From assembly GCF_002584535.1 (NCBI RefSeq), contig NZ_NUOT01000007.1, positions 3,900 to 53,007 on the forward strand: a DNA stretch of 49,108 nucleotides, written 5' to 3'. Each line of letters starts with the position of its first letter. Position 1 is the first letter of the stretch. The notes under the pieces are model-generated. The model was not told the DNA's origin and searched no databases. It saw only the letters and a list, made by a program, of their open reading frames with translations. Positions 28,141 through 38,090 of this stretch are shown piece after piece. The position numbers and the translations under genes are program-made. The DNA comes from Bacillus cereus. Its GTDB lineage: Bacteria; Bacillota; Bacilli; Bacillales; Bacillaceae_G.

Positions 28141-28169
28141 ACTATACGTTTGTTCCGGACGATTGTCAA
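28141..28169 (-). promoter_or_regulatory. Sigma-A promoter of hisS-aspS
   Basis: TTGACA and TATAGT are separated by 17 nt on the minus strand, directly before the T-box and just after the small upstream gene. Confidence 0.88.
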
Positions 28170-28174
28170 GTGCC

Positions 28175-28354
28175 CTAGGAGCGTTCAATCTGCTTCTTTA
28201 AACGCTTTACATCTTGCAATGAAATACCAAATTCAGATGCAAGCTCCATAGAAGTATTATTTTGTTCTCTTGCAATAAACTCATGAAAATTCACGTTAAA
28301 TAATTGGTTTGCACCATTTGTAACAGAATGACCTTTTTCATTCATACGCATACG
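28175..28354 (-). CDS. Small helix-turn-helix protein, YrzK-like
   Basis: 59 aa from the ATG that follows GGAGG by 9 nt. The C-terminal half (SMELASEFGISLQDVKRLKKQIE) looks like a helix-turn-helix of sigma-70 region 4 type; the N-terminal half is unassigned. Similar small proteins lie upstream of hisS in other Bacillus (yrzK position), often labelled sigma-70-like. It is not a full sigma factor. The hisS promoter starts right after its stop codon. The function is unknown. Confidence 0.65.
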   Translation of the reverse strand, partial: RMRMNEKGHSVTNGANQLFNVNFHEFIAREQNNTSMELASEFGISLQDVKRLKKQIERS

Positions 28355-28493
28355 TGTATCCCTCCCAATCAACATGGATGTTTTTACTTCTATTGTTCCA
28401 TATTGATGAGTCGGTTATACACAAATACGAAAGAGAACCGACTACCGCTTCCATATATCTCTTTTTTTATAAAAACCCCTTTTAAAAAATAAA

Positions 28494-28520
28494 AAAGAGA
28501 GGATAGCGCATCCCCTCTTT
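28494..28520 (-). terminator. Intrinsic terminator of relA-dtd
   Basis: An 11-pair stem with one wobble (AAAGAGGGGAT/ATCCTCTCTTT on the minus strand) is followed by T residues. Confidence 0.85.
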
Positions 28521-28526
28521 TCATTA

Positions 28527-28967
28527 TTATTTACTTTCCAAAATTAAGGTCACCGGACCATCGTTTATTAAAGAAACATCCATCATTGCTCCGAACCTTC
28601 CCGTTTCTATGTGCAATCCTTGTTTACGAAGTTCTTCATTAAAGAAATCGTACAAGCGCTCTGCGTAATCTGGTTTCGCAGCACTCATAAAGTTTGGACG
28701 TCTTCCTTTACGGCAATCCCCGTACAATGTAAATTGTGAAATAGAAAGAACCTGTCCATCCATGTCTAGTACAGAATGATTCATCTTCCCATTCTCATCT
28801 TCAAAAATACGTAAATTTGCAACTTTTTCAGCGATATACGTTGCATCTTGTTCTGTATCTTCATGCGTGATTCCAACTAGCAATGTTAAACCGAACGGAA
28901 TTTGTCCTACAATCTCACCATCTATTGTAACAGACGCTTCCTTTGATCGCTGTAAGACAACTCTCAT
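28527..28967 (-). CDS. dtd: D-aminoacyl-tRNA deacylase
   Basis: 146 aa, the standard length. The two active-site motifs are present: SQFTLYGD (about 77-84) and the Gly-cisPro motif in NDGPVTL near the C-terminus. The homodimer hydrolyses D-aminoacyl-tRNAs (and glycyl-tRNA-Ala) and so protects translation from wrong-handed amino acids. It follows relA by 17 nt on the same strand, as in most Firmicutes, and shares its terminator. Confidence 0.95.
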   Translation of the reverse strand: MRVVLQRSKEASVTIDGEIVGQIPFGLTLLVGITHEDTEQDATYIAEKVANLRIFEDENGKMNHSVLDMDGQVLSISQFTLYGDCRKGRRPNFMSAAKPDYAERLYDFFNEELRKQGLHIETGRFGAMMDVSLINDGPVTLILESK

Positions 28968-28984
28968 AATTTATACACTCCCTA

Positions 28985-31171
28985 TTAATGCATCATGCGG
29001 CGTACTGCATAAATTTCTGGAACTCTCTTAATACGCTCTACTACCTTTTTCAAATGATGTAAATTACGAATGGAAATAGACATATTGATCGTTGCCATTT
29101 TATTGCGGTCGCTTCTACCTGAAACAGCTGAAATATATGTTTTCGTTTCTGTAACAGCTTGCAGAACTTCATTTAGCAAGCCACGGCGATCATAGCCAGA
29201 AATTTCAATATCAACGTTATACTCAATTTCTTTTTCTGGACTACCTTCCCACTCTACTTCTAGTAAACGTTCCTTTGCCTCTTCTGTATGCACATTGACG
29301 CAATCACGACGGTGAATCGATACACCACGACCTTTTGTAATATATCCGATAATATCGTCACCTGGAACTGGGTTACAGCATTTTGATAAGCGGATCAATA
29401 AATTATCAGCACCACTTACTTTTACACCCGAATCCCATTTACGAATTTTCATCGGTTTACGAACTTCTTTCACTTCCACAACATCTTGTTCTTCGTCACG
29501 CTGTTTACGGAACTTGTCCATTAAACGCGTTACAATTTGCGAAGCTGTTATTCCGTTATATCCAACCGCTGCAAACATATCCTCTTCATTCGCAAAGTTG
29601 TATTTCTCAGCTACACGTTTTAAGTTGTCAGGTGCTAACACTTCTTTCATCTCGTACTCTAAGCTTCGCACCTCTTTTTCAACAAGTTCGCGACCTTTTT
29701 CGATATTCTCATCTCGGCGCTGTTTTTTGAAAAATTGGCGGATTTTATTTTTCGCATGAGATGTTTGAGCAAGCTTTACCCAGTCCTGACTAGGTCCATA
29801 AGAATGTTTAGACGTTAAAATTTCAATGATATCACCTGTTTTTAATTTATAATCGAGTGTTACCATTTTCCCATTTACTTTTGCACCAATCGTTTTATTC
29901 CCTATTTCTGAATGGACACGGTACGCAAAGTCAATTGGAACAGAACCTAGTGGTAATTCCATGACGTCTCCTTTTGGTGTAAAGACGAATACCATATCAG
30001 AGAATAAATCAATTTTTAATGACTCCATAAATTCTTCCGCATTAGAAGCTTCATTTTGCCACTCTAGTATTTGACGGAACCATGTTAATTTTTTCTCTAG
30101 TGTACCTGTTGTTTCTGCTGCTTTTCCTTCTTTATAAGCCCAATGCGCAGCAATCCCGTATTCCGCAATTTCATGCATTTCTTTCGTACGAATTTGCACT
30201 TCAAGCGGATCACCTTTCGGCCCAATCACAGTTGTATGAAGTGATTGGTATAGGTTTGCTTTCGGCATTGCAATATAATCTTTAAAACGACCTGGCATCG
30301 GCTTCCAGCACGTATGAATAATTCCTAATACCGCATAGCAATCTTTAATACTATTTACAACAACGCGCACAGCTAGCAAATCATAAATTTCATTAAATTG
30401 TTTATTTTGAAGAGCCATTTTACGATAAATACTATAAATATGTTTTGGCCGTCCTGAAATATCAGGTTGAATCGCTACTTCTTTCAGTTTGTCACGAATA
30501 CCCGTCATGACTTCATCTAAATATTCTTCACGCTCTGCACGTTTCCGCTTCATTAAGTTTACAATGCGATAGTATTGTTGCGGATTCAAATAGCGAAGCG
30601 ATGTATCCTCTAGCTCCCATTTAATTGTATTAATTCCGAGTCTATGAGCTAAAGGTGCAAAAATTTCTAACGTTTCATTTGCAATACGACGCTGTTTTTC
30701 TTGAGGCAAATGCTTAAGCGTACGCATGTTATGAAGACGATCAGCTAATTTGATTAAAATCACACGAATGTCTTGGGCCATTGCAATAAACATTTTGCGA
30801 TGGTTCTCTGCTTGCTGTTGTTCATGAGATTTGTATTTAATTTTCCCAAGCTTTGTAACACCATCAACAAGCATGGCAATTTCTTTATTAAATTCCCGTT
30901 CAATATCTTCTAGTGTAACCTCGGTATCTTCTACTACATCATGCAAAAAACCTGCCGACACTGTAGATGGATCCATGTGTAAATCAACTAAAATACCTGC
31001 AACTTGAATCGGGTGAATAATATATGGTTCGCCCGATTTTCTATATTGTTCGCTATGTGCATCACGTGCATATTCATAGGCACGTGCCACCAGCTCAATA
31101 TCATCGTCCGCTAAATATTGACTTGCTTTCTCGAGTACCTGTTCAGCTGTTAGTACTTGCTCATTTGCCAT
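28985..31171 (-). CDS. relA: Bifunctional (p)ppGpp synthetase/hydrolase Rel
   Basis: 728 aa long RSH protein. The N-terminal HD hydrolase has [16 protein letters not shown] and HDVVEDTEV, and is intact, so the enzyme should both make and degrade (p)ppGpp. The synthetase domain (about 240-360) includes [10 protein letters not shown] and a YQSLHT motif. The TGS domain (about 390-450), a helical/zinc-finger-like part with CCNPVPGD, and the C-terminal ACT domain (about 655-728) complete the ribosome-sensing half. It is the main stringent-response enzyme. A promoter with perfect TATAAT lies about 65 nt upstream. Confidence 0.97.
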   Translation of the reverse strand: MANEQVLTAEQVLEKASQYLADDDIELVARAYEYARDAHSEQYRKSGEPYIIHPIQVAGILVDLHMDPSTVSAGFLHDVVEDTEVTLEDIEREFNKEIAMLVDGVTKLGKIKYKSHEQQQAENHRKMFIAMAQDIRVILIKLADRLHNMRTLKHLPQEKQRRIANETLEIFAPLAHRLGINTIKWELEDTSLRYLNPQQYYRIVNLMKRKRAEREEYLDEVMTGIRDKLKEVAIQPDISGRPKHIYSIYRKMALQNKQFNEIYDLLAVRVVVNSIKDCYAVLGIIHTCWKPMPGRFKDYIAMPKANLYQSLHTTVIGPKGDPLEVQIRTKEMHEIAEYGIAAHWAYKEGKAAETTGTLEKKLTWFRQILEWQNEASNAEEFMESLKIDLFSDMVFVFTPKGDVMELPLGSVPIDFAYRVHSEIGNKTIGAKVNGKMVTLDYKLKTGDIIEILTSKHSYGPSQDWVKLAQTSHAKNKIRQFFKKQRRDENIEKGRELVEKEVRSLEYEMKEVLAPDNLKRVAEKYNFANEEDMFAAVGYNGITASQIVTRLMDKFRKQRDEEQDVVEVKEVRKPMKIRKWDSGVKVSGADNLLIRLSKCCNPVPGDDIIGYITKGRGVSIHRRDCVNVHTEEAKERLLEVEWEGSPEKEIEYNVDIEISGYDRRGLLNEVLQAVTETKTYISAVSGRSDRNKMATINMSISIRNLHHLKKVVERIKRVPEIYAVRRMMH

Positions 31172-31233
31172 CGAATCACCTTTTATTGAAAATTGACTTT
31201 TCCCTTACTCATTAGAATAAATTTTATTCTATC

Positions 31234-31262
31234 ATTATAACCTAATGATTGTGAATTGTGAA
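31234..31262 (-). promoter_or_regulatory. Sigma-A promoter of relA-dtd
   Basis: TTCACA and TATAAT are separated by 17 nt on the minus strand. Confidence 0.75.
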
Positions 31263-31312
31263 AAGGAAAAGATTTTACTGATATTTCACCATACTTTTTT
31301 GTACAATTATAC

Positions 31313-31353
31313 AAAAGTACCCGCTCCTCTCCAAGAGATTCACGGGTACTTTT
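31313..31353 (-). terminator. Intrinsic terminator of apt
   Basis: AAAAGTACCCG pairs with CGGGTACTTTT downstream of apt. T residues follow on the minus strand. Confidence 0.8.
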
Positions 31354-31384
31354 TTCTATCACCGTAGTTTTACCTATATAATAA

Positions 31385-31897
31385 TTAGTATTTTTCTAAC
31401 ACTAATACATCATAACCATCTAACATTTTGCGGCCATCCAAGTAAGTAAGCTCTACTAAGAATGCAATCCCTGCTACAATTCCACCAAGCTCTTCAACTA
31501 ACTTAATTGTCGCTTCAATTGTTCCACCTGTAGCTAATAGATCATCTGTAATTAATACGCGTTGACCTGGTTTAATTGCATCTTTATGGATTGTTAAAAC
31601 ATCTTTTCCATACTCTTTACCGTAGTCAACTGTAATTACTTCACGAGGTAATTTCCCTAATTTACGAACTGGTGCAAACCCTACTTCTAACGCGTAAGAA
31701 ACTGGGCAACCGATAATAAAGCCACGTGCTTCTGGTCCTACTACAAGGTCGATATTTCTTTCTTTTGCATAAGCAACGATTTCATCTGTTGCTGCTTTGT
31801 ATGCTTTTCCATCGTTCATTAAAGGTGTGATATCTTTAAAAACGATACCTTCTTTCGGATAATCCGGTACAATTGCGATATGTTGCTTGAAATCCAT
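31385..31897 (-). CDS. apt: Adenine phosphoribosyltransferase
   Basis: 170 aa, the usual length. The PRPP-binding loop is [13 protein letters not shown] (about 122-134). The flexible loop has [13 protein letters not shown], and the N-terminus [19 protein letters not shown] is family-typical. It makes AMP from adenine and PRPP in purine salvage. It lies 47 nt after recJ and 200 nt before relA; the recJ-apt-relA order is common in Bacillus. A terminator separates it from relA. Confidence 0.97.
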   Translation of the reverse strand: MDFKQHIAIVPDYPKEGIVFKDITPLMNDGKAYKAATDEIVAYAKERNIDLVVGPEARGFIIGCPVSYALEVGFAPVRKLGKLPREVITVDYGKEYGKDVLTIHKDAIKPGQRVLITDDLLATGGTIEATIKLVEELGGIVAGIAFLVELTYLDGRKMLDGYDVLVLEKY

Positions 31898-31944
31898 ATT
31901 TCTGAATCCTCCTCAGATATAAAAGGTCTGTAAATACAAGGCCC

Positions 31945-34284
31945 TTACCCTAACTGTGCTACTTCTTTATGATTACGAATCGTGTCAAACCATGTATATA
32001 GTTGCTGATATGTGCTATAAACCAACTCTTTCTCTAATTGAAGGTGGTTCATTTTCTCACGATATGTGTTCGATTCAATTAAATCACGCTTTTTCATTCC
32101 TTCTGCCATAAAAATGACACCGTCTTTTATTGTAACAAATTCTAACTCAAAAAACACCTGTGTCATGAAATTTACTGTATCTTTTGACCAACCTTTATGA
32201 CGACATAACTGTTCCCCATATTGTCTTAAAGAAAATGGTGCCTTTTGGTGTAAAAAGGAATAGTACCATTTAAAGTGTTCCCTTGTTGGAACTGTACTAA
32301 ATAAATGATTATTCTCCTGATAAAACAGTGTATAAATTCGCGCTGGAAATCCCGCCTTAAACAAACCGCGTAATTCGTCTGTTGACTTTGGTAAATCCAT
32401 CAAAATAACATAGCGACCATCTAGCTCAGTGACTTCTGAAGCATGCATAAGTTGTTCTTTATATTCTTCTAAAGAAAATTTATTTAATACCTCTTCAGAA
32501 AAATATACCATTGTTACTTGTTCTTTCGGAATCTCTGATAAGTTCGATTCCACATTACGCATGCTGCGCCAATCAAACAACTGCCATGCATCTACCGCAA
32601 TATCTTGAATCATGAGTTGTGGTTTTTTGAAATTATTCCATTCATTAATTGATGCCTCACCAACAATAGAAACGTGAGCGATTGGAGAAATTTCTTTCGC
32701 ATAAGCTCCAAATCCAAATCCAATCGTATCTAACGTCGCCTGTCTTCCGCGAAGTGCCATTTTTAAATGAGACCCATCAGATCCAATTGCACGAATACTT
32801 TCTAATTCCGCATCTCTAACTGCAATACGCGGCTTCGGATTTCCAACACCAAATGGCGCTAGTTTTTGCATTTCTTCAATTGCCGAAAGCGTTACATCCT
32901 CTACTTTGCAAATCGCATCAACTGTTGTAATCGGAATAAAATCTTCAGGCTTTAAGATTGCATCTGCTTGTTCATTTAAACGACGGCGCAGTTCATCCAC
33001 ATCATTCATATGAAGCGTCATTCCTGCCGCCATTGGATGCCCACCAAAGTGAGGTAATAATTCTCTACAATCTGATAAGTTCGCAAACAAATCAAATCCT
33101 GCAATACTACGAGCAGATCCTTTTGCTGTTTGCTTCTCAGGATCAATACATAACACGATTGTTGGACGATAGAAACGCTCTACTAATTTAGAAGCAACAA
33201 TCCCTATCACACCTGGATTCCATCCTTCTTTCGCAATGACTAATACTTTATTGTCCGCTGGAGGATAGTTGTTTTCTACCTCTGCAATCGCCTCTTCTGT
33301 AATTTGTTTTACAATATCTTTTCGAAGCTTATTCATTTCATCGATTTCTTCAGCAAGCTCTTTTGCTTCTTCTGGATCCTCTGATAAAAGAAGATGAACA
33401 GCCGGTGCCGCATCTTCTAAACGACCAATTGCATTAATACGCGGTGCAATTGAGAAGCCGATGCTTTCTTCCGTGATCTCGCTTTGTGAAACATTTGCTA
33501 CTTTAAACAATGCTTTCAAACCAATATTTTTGGTCATTCTCATTTGTTTTAGTCCACGCTGCACAAGTAATCTATTTTCACCATGAAGTGACACTAAATC
33601 GGCTACCGTACCAATCACTGCAATTTCTAACAAATGCTCCGGTACACGTCCAAGTAATGCATGCGCTACTTTAAACGCAACACCAACGCCCGCTAAATAA
33701 TGAAACGGATAGACGCCGCCCTCTAGCTTCGGATGAATAATCGCAAGCGCTTCTGGAAGTTCTGGTGGTGGCTCATGATGATCTGTAATAATAAGATCCA
33801 TACCAAGCTCTTTTGCTATCTTAGCTTCATGAACTGCTGCGATACCTGTATCAACAGTAATGATAAGAGAAAATCCCGCACTGTGTGCCCAGCGAAATGC
33901 CTCTTCATTCGGTCCATACCCTTCCGTAAATCGGTTCGGGATATAGAACTCAACATCCGCACCTAGTTCTTGAAGTGCAAGGTATAATACTGTCGTACTA
34001 CTTACACCATCGGCATCGTAGTCACCAAAAATTAAAATTTGTTCTCCATTTTGAATGGCTTGCTTTACACGTTCTACCGTACGATCCATTCCTTCAAGTA
34101 AAAACGGATCGTGAAATTCTTGCCCTGCTGTATTTAAAAAATCCACAATCTTATCTTCTGTATCTAAGCCTCTACCGAGGAATAACGAAGTAACAAGCGG
34201 TGATAATTGCAATTTACTTGCCAACTCACTTATCTGCTCTTCATTAAATGACTTTTCTTTCCAACGCGTCTTCGGTTGTAACAC
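31945..34284 (-). CDS. recJ: Single-strand DNA 5'-3' exonuclease RecJ
   Basis: 779 aa from a GTG start. The DHH domain has DYDADGVSS (about 68-76) and TDHHEPPPE (about 140-148), the metal-binding motifs. The DHHA1 part includes GGHPMAAGM, and an OB domain follows. A long C-terminal extension (about 570-779) is typical of Bacillus RecJ. It degrades single-stranded DNA in recombination and mismatch repair. The frame is open 19 codons upstream, but the GTG follows AGGGGTG by 5 nt. That binding site is in one arm of a 16-pair hairpin, whose loop holds a promoter -10 box. Confidence 0.95.
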   Translation of the reverse strand: MLQPKTRWKEKSFNEEQISELASKLQLSPLVTSLFLGRGLDTEDKIVDFLNTAGQEFHDPFLLEGMDRTVERVKQAIQNGEQILIFGDYDADGVSSTTVLYLALQELGADVEFYIPNRFTEGYGPNEEAFRWAHSAGFSLIITVDTGIAAVHEAKIAKELGMDLIITDHHEPPPELPEALAIIHPKLEGGVYPFHYLAGVGVAFKVAHALLGRVPEHLLEIAVIGTVADLVSLHGENRLLVQRGLKQMRMTKNIGLKALFKVANVSQSEITEESIGFSIAPRINAIGRLEDAAPAVHLLLSEDPEEAKELAEEIDEMNKLRKDIVKQITEEAIAEVENNYPPADNKVLVIAKEGWNPGVIGIVASKLVERFYRPTIVLCIDPEKQTAKGSARSIAGFDLFANLSDCRELLPHFGGHPMAAGMTLHMNDVDELRRRLNEQADAILKPEDFIPITTVDAICKVEDVTLSAIEEMQKLAPFGVGNPKPRIAVRDAELESIRAIGSDGSHLKMALRGRQATLDTIGFGFGAYAKEISPIAHVSIVGEASINEWNNFKKPQLMIQDIAVDAWQLFDWRSMRNVESNLSEIPKEQVTMVYFSEEVLNKFSLEEYKEQLMHASEVTELDGRYVILMDLPKSTDELRGLFKAGFPARIYTLFYQENNHLFSTVPTREHFKWYYSFLHQKAPFSLRQYGEQLCRHKGWSKDTVNFMTQVFFELEFVTIKDGVIFMAEGMKKRDLIESNTYREKMNHLQLEKELVYSTYQQLYTWFDTIRNHKEVAQLG

Positions 34285-34289
34285 GAAAT

Positions 34290-34335
34290 CACCCCTTAAC
34301 CTGTCTATTATACAAGACAGATTAAGGGGTGACAA
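34290..34335 (-). promoter_or_regulatory. recJ promoter set within a Shine-Dalgarno-masking hairpin
   Basis: The promoter is TTGTCA at 34335-34330 and TATAAT at 34312-34307, spacer 17 nt. Bases 34331-34316 and 34305-34290 form a 16-pair stem with one wobble pair; the 3' arm holds the AGGGGTG used by recJ. RNA begun at this promoter starts near 34300, past the 5' arm, so its binding site is free. RNA read through from the cation efflux gene would have it masked. Confidence 0.7.
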
Positions 34336-34407
34336 TATCACGCAAACTACGATTGAATATCTCTATAATCAAATAAATATCTACTCCCTTATGGAAGCAA
34401 AATAAAT

Positions 34408-35301
34408 TTAATCCGGTGAATACGGATTTATATGTACAAAAACATTTTGTACATTATCTTGTTTCATTAATACCTCTTTTACATGTTTTCCGATGCGATG
34501 TCCCTCTTCCACTGTGATATATGGATCTACAGACACTTTAATATCCACAATCACATAATGACCGTGCTCTCTTGCGTATAACGAACCAATTTTTTTAACA
34601 CCTTCTACTTGAAGAACTGACTCCCTTAGTGGAATAACATCTTCTTCATGAAGAACATGATCTAACGTTGTATGGATTGCATCTTTGCCAATATCCCAGG
34701 CCATCTTCACAACAAGAAGTGAAACAAATAATCCTGCAACAGGATCGGCGTAAACGAGCCAATCTAAACCTAATTTATTTCCGATAATCGCTGCACCAAT
34801 CCCGATTAAGGCTGCAATTGAAGAAAATACATCTGAACGGTGCTCATATGCATTTGCGATAATTGCATCACTGTTTACCCGTTTCCCTAATCGATACTTA
34901 TACCGAAACATCCCTTCTTTCACCACAATGGAAAGAATAACCGCAAAAATCGTAATTCCTTTTGGCGGTTCAAGTTCTTGTGTAAAAGCCTTTATAGAAG
35001 AAACGGCAATTTCGATTCCGACAATAAATAATAAAACTGCAACAATGATAGCTGAAATCGATTCCGCTTTTCCGTGGCCATAAGGATGATCTTCATCAGG
35101 CGGTTGTTTGGCTGCACGCAAGCCGAAAAATACAGCTAACGAACCAACTACATCCGATGCTGAATGAACCGCATCCGCTAAAAGTGCCTTACTGTTCCCA
35201 ATATATCCGATTACTGCTTTAACAATCGCTAATACAATATTACCAACGATTCCAACAATGGCACCAAACTCCGCCTGTTTAAAACGTTCATCTTTTTCCA
35301 T
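34408..35301 (-). CDS. Cation diffusion facilitator transporter
   Basis: 297 aa. Six membrane helices lie within about residues 10-210. The metal-site signatures are ADAVHSASDVVGS in helix 2 and YEHRSDVFSS in helix 5, with a HPYGHGKAE loop. The C-terminal cytoplasmic domain (about 215-297) is the ferredoxin-like dimer domain. It exports divalent metal in exchange for protons. The motif D-x-x-x-D/H-x-x-x-D is compatible with manganese, iron or zinc; I cannot choose. The ATG at 35301 follows AAGGA by 8 nt. Its leader has interleaved hairpins with a terminator, which suggests control by a small molecule or metal. Confidence 0.88.
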   Translation of the reverse strand: MEKDERFKQAEFGAIVGIVGNIVLAIVKAVIGYIGNSKALLADAVHSASDVVGSLAVFFGLRAAKQPPDEDHPYGHGKAESISAIIVAVLLFIVGIEIAVSSIKAFTQELEPPKGITIFAVILSIVVKEGMFRYKYRLGKRVNSDAIIANAYEHRSDVFSSIAALIGIGAAIIGNKLGLDWLVYADPVAGLFVSLLVVKMAWDIGKDAIHTTLDHVLHEEDVIPLRESVLQVEGVKKIGSLYAREHGHYVIVDIKVSVDPYITVEEGHRIGKHVKEVLMKQDNVQNVFVHINPYSPD

Positions 35302-35353
35302 AATCGAAATCCTTTCTTTTCTCAAAATACCTTTTTATTGTAACAAAAAATAA

Positions 35354-35429
35354 TAGCAGAGATATCACTTCCTTCCAATTTCTCCACGATCGACTCTGCT
35401 ACCCTTTAGCAAAAAACGCTAAGGAAGTG
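35354..35429 (-). promoter_or_regulatory. Candidate structured leader of the cation efflux gene
   Basis: Two perfect helices interleave on the minus strand. Helix A pairs 35429-35421 (CACTTCCTT) with 35374-35366 (AAGGAAGTG). Helix B pairs 35401-35394 (TAGCAGAG) with 35361-35354 (CTCTGCTA) and is followed by TTATTTTTTG, so it looks like a terminator. The B 5' arm lies inside the A loop and the A 3' arm inside the B loop. They form a pseudoknot or exclude each other. A third hairpin (35424-35404, CCTTAGC/GCTAAAGG type) competes with A. Confidence 0.5.
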
Positions 35430-35459
35430 TCACTTTATTGTATCCGCAAACGAAAAAGA

Positions 35460-35484
35460 GATGCCCCCAAAGTGAAGAGGCATC
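35460..35484 (-). terminator. Intrinsic terminator of secDF
   Basis: GATGCC pairs with GGCATC, followed by TCTTTTTC on the minus strand. Confidence 0.75.
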
Positions 35485-35509
35485 GTCTTTTCTATGTTGA
35501 TTTTAGTTT

Positions 35510-37774
35510 TTACACTTGTGGTTCAGATACTCCTGTTTCTACTTTCTTCTTACCTTTACCCTTTTTTAATCGGCGATTTTCAAGCATTAGCCAAATTTGC
35601 GAAGCAACAAAGATAGAAGAATACGTACCTACAACTAGTCCAATCATTAATGCAAGTGAGAAGTTTCGCAGTGATTCACTACCGAAAATAAGCAATGCAA
35701 TAACTGGGAACAACACTGTTAGAACTGTATTAATAGAACGACCAATTGTTTGACGAATACTGGAGTTCACAATTTCTTCTAAGTCTTTTCTATCACGAAT
35801 TCGTTTTTTCTGTTTATATAGCTCACGGTTTCTATCAAATGTAACAATCGAGTCATTGATTGAATAACCAATGATTGTTAATACCGCTGCGATAAACGTT
35901 AAATCTACTTCCAATTGTAAGATACTGAACATCACAATCATAACAAACGCATCATGCAACAATGCGATTACCGCAGATAATGCGTATGTGAAGCGGAAAC
36001 GAATACTCACGTATAAGATGATAACCGCCGAAGCAATCATAACTGCGATAAATGCATTTCGTGCAATCTCTTTCCCGATTGTTGGAGAAACTGTACTTAC
36101 ATTTGGTTCTGTACCGTATTTATCGTGGAAGAATGTTTTTGCCTTTGCAATTTCATCTTTCGATAAAACACCAATTGTACGAACAGCAAATCCTTTATTG
36201 TCATCCCCTGTTGGTACAATGTCCTCTTTTTTCACATCAATTTTTAACTCATGTAAATCTTTTTGAACTTGATCTACACTAATCGCTTGTTTTGACTGCA
36301 AGTCCATACGTGTACCACTCGCAAAGTCAATTCCAAGGTTCATTTTGAAAATTGGTAGTATAATTGCACCTGCAATAACAACTACAATTGAGAACAAGAA
36401 GAATTTATGACCGATATTTACAAAGTTAATACGATCAAATCTCGTTGGTGCATGTTCTACTCCTTTTGACAATGGAATAATTTCTTTCTGTTTCACACCA
36501 AAATAAGATATTTTCTTATCGAAATAACGGCTTTTCACCAATAATCCTAGTAGGAAACGAGTACCGAATACGTTCGTAATGAAACCAACTAAAATACTCA
36601 CAATTAAACTTGTCGCAAATCCTTTTACAGAACTATTACCGTAAACGAATAATACACCAGCTGCTGCAATTGTCGTAACGTTGGCATCTAAAATTGTCGC
36701 TAACGAACGATGGTTACCAGCACGATATGCTGACATCATCGATTTACCAATTCGCAATTCTTCCTTCAGTCGCTCATACGTAATAATATTCGCGTCAACC
36801 GCTATACCAACCCCGAGCACTAGCGCCGCTATACCTGGCAGAGTCAGGACTGCATGCATCCAGTTAAAGACAAGCAATGTAATGAAAATATATAATCCTA
36901 ACATAATGACCGCTACTAAACCTGGTAAACGGTAGAAAACAAGCATGAACAAGAAAATAATAGCAATCCCGATCACACTAGCGAAAATCGTTTGCTGTAA
37001 TGCTTGCTCACCAAATTTTGCTCCGACAGATGTTGAATACATTTCTTTTAGATCAACAGGAAGTGCACCCGCATTTAATAAATCTGAAAGCTGTTTTGCA
37101 CTTTCAACCGTAAAGTTTCCACCTACGATAGAAACTTCAGCTTGATTAAACACTTGGCTTACTGTTGCTGCTGATAAATATTTCGGATTTGGTTTTGCTG
37201 CTTCTGCTTTATAAGAATCTTTACCTTCTTCAAAATCAAGCCAAATCACCATTAAGTTCGTTGGCGGTGGCATTTTTGATATTTTTTCAGTTACTTCGCG
37301 GAATTTATCAGCACTCTTCAATGTAAGCCCAACACTTGGCCGGCCTTGTTCATCAAATGTTTGCTTCGCTCCCCCGCCTTTTAAATCCGTTCCGTCCATG
37401 AGAAGGTTGTCATTCACATCACGGAATGTTAATTTCGCTTGCGTAGATAAAATTTCACGTGCTTTCTGCTGATCTTGTACGCCAGCAAGCTGTACACGAA
37501 TTCGATCTTCCCCTTCAATTTGAATGTTTGGTTCACTTACACCAAGAACATTCACACGATTCTCAAGAGCACCTACTGTACTTACAAGTGCGTCTCGATC
37601 AATTTTATCACCCTTTTTCGCTGGCTTTACTTCGTATAAAATTTCAAAACCACCACGAAGGTCCAGTCCAAGACTAATTCCTTTTGTTATGTTTTTTCCC
37701 GTCGCACCAATAATTCCACCGATTAATAAAACGATGAGAAAAAAGGCGACGATTCTCGTACTGCGCTTTGCCAT
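35510..37774 (-). CDS. secDF: Protein translocase subunit SecDF (fused)
   Basis: 754 aa fusion of SecD and SecF, the form found in Bacillus. The SecD half (about 1-430) has LGLDLRGGFEILYEV near the start, a periplasmic-type domain (about 30-250), and six helices. The SecF half starts at about 450 with a second LGIDFASGTRMD motif. About twelve membrane helices in all. It uses the proton gradient to help late steps of export through SecYEG and retains YajC as a partner, encoded 3.6 kb downstream. The 310-nt leader has its own promoter and structure (separate entries). Confidence 0.96.
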   Translation of the reverse strand: MAKRSTRIVAFFLIVLLIGGIIGATGKNITKGISLGLDLRGGFEILYEVKPAKKGDKIDRDALVSTVGALENRVNVLGVSEPNIQIEGEDRIRVQLAGVQDQQKAREILSTQAKLTFRDVNDNLLMDGTDLKGGGAKQTFDEQGRPSVGLTLKSADKFREVTEKISKMPPPTNLMVIWLDFEEGKDSYKAEAAKPNPKYLSAATVSQVFNQAEVSIVGGNFTVESAKQLSDLLNAGALPVDLKEMYSTSVGAKFGEQALQQTIFASVIGIAIIFLFMLVFYRLPGLVAVIMLGLYIFITLLVFNWMHAVLTLPGIAALVLGVGIAVDANIITYERLKEELRIGKSMMSAYRAGNHRSLATILDANVTTIAAAGVLFVYGNSSVKGFATSLIVSILVGFITNVFGTRFLLGLLVKSRYFDKKISYFGVKQKEIIPLSKGVEHAPTRFDRINFVNIGHKFFLFSIVVVIAGAIILPIFKMNLGIDFASGTRMDLQSKQAISVDQVQKDLHELKIDVKKEDIVPTGDDNKGFAVRTIGVLSKDEIAKAKTFFHDKYGTEPNVSTVSPTIGKEIARNAFIAVMIASAVIILYVSIRFRFTYALSAVIALLHDAFVMIVMFSILQLEVDLTFIAAVLTIIGYSINDSIVTFDRNRELYKQKKRIRDRKDLEEIVNSSIRQTIGRSINTVLTVLFPVIALLIFGSESLRNFSLALMIGLVVGTYSSIFVASQIWLMLENRRLKKGKGKKKVETGVSEPQV

Positions 37775-38086
37775 ATGTACCTTCTTTCTGCTACTAAACC
37801 CATAAATAAATCATATCATTCATTTACGCTAGACAAATTCCTGTATTAATCATTTCTGTTTATCCACAGGCATTCCATTATGCTTATTCGTTTGTCTAGT
37901 TAGTAGGCTTCCTTTCTGTGAGTTTTTAACTTTTTACTAGTACGCTACTAGCCATATAGGGAAAACCCAAATTCTACGTCTTAGACGCTGGGCCGCAACC
38001 TATATCTGATACAAATTATTATAACTTCTGCTTCCTACCTCCTTTACTTAAAATCTCTGACATATACATTCCTCTTTATCAATACC
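37775..38086 (-). promoter_or_regulatory. Long structured leader of secDF
   Basis: About 310 nt separate the promoter from the secDF start. On the minus strand, after a 14-codon frame, 38005-37999 (ATATAGG) pairs with 37960-37954 (CCTATAT). Inside are CCCA/TGGG (37992-37989 with 37969-37966) and GCGTC-taa-GACGT (37988-37976). Further on 37899-37891 (CTAGACAAA) pairs perfectly with 37837-37829 (TTTGTCTAG), enclosing CCTGT/ACAGG. CTAGTAG at about 37951-37945 can pair with a segment just before the second arm. No known riboswitch was recognised. Confidence 0.5.
38019..38063 (-). CDS. Possible 14-codon leader peptide upstream of secDF
   Basis: The frame encodes MSEILSKGGRKQKL and ends with two TAA stops. 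AGAGG lies 7 nt before its ATG; another in-frame ATG two codons earlier is too close to that site. The frame contains a near-perfect Shine-Dalgarno, AAAGGAGGT (38045-38037), with no start codon at a suitable distance after it. It could be a regulatory upstream reading frame, or the sequence may simply protect the 5' end of the mRNA. Its small size makes it uncertain. Confidence 0.35.
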   Translation of the reverse strand: MSEILSKGGRKQKL

Positions 38087-38090
38087 TATC

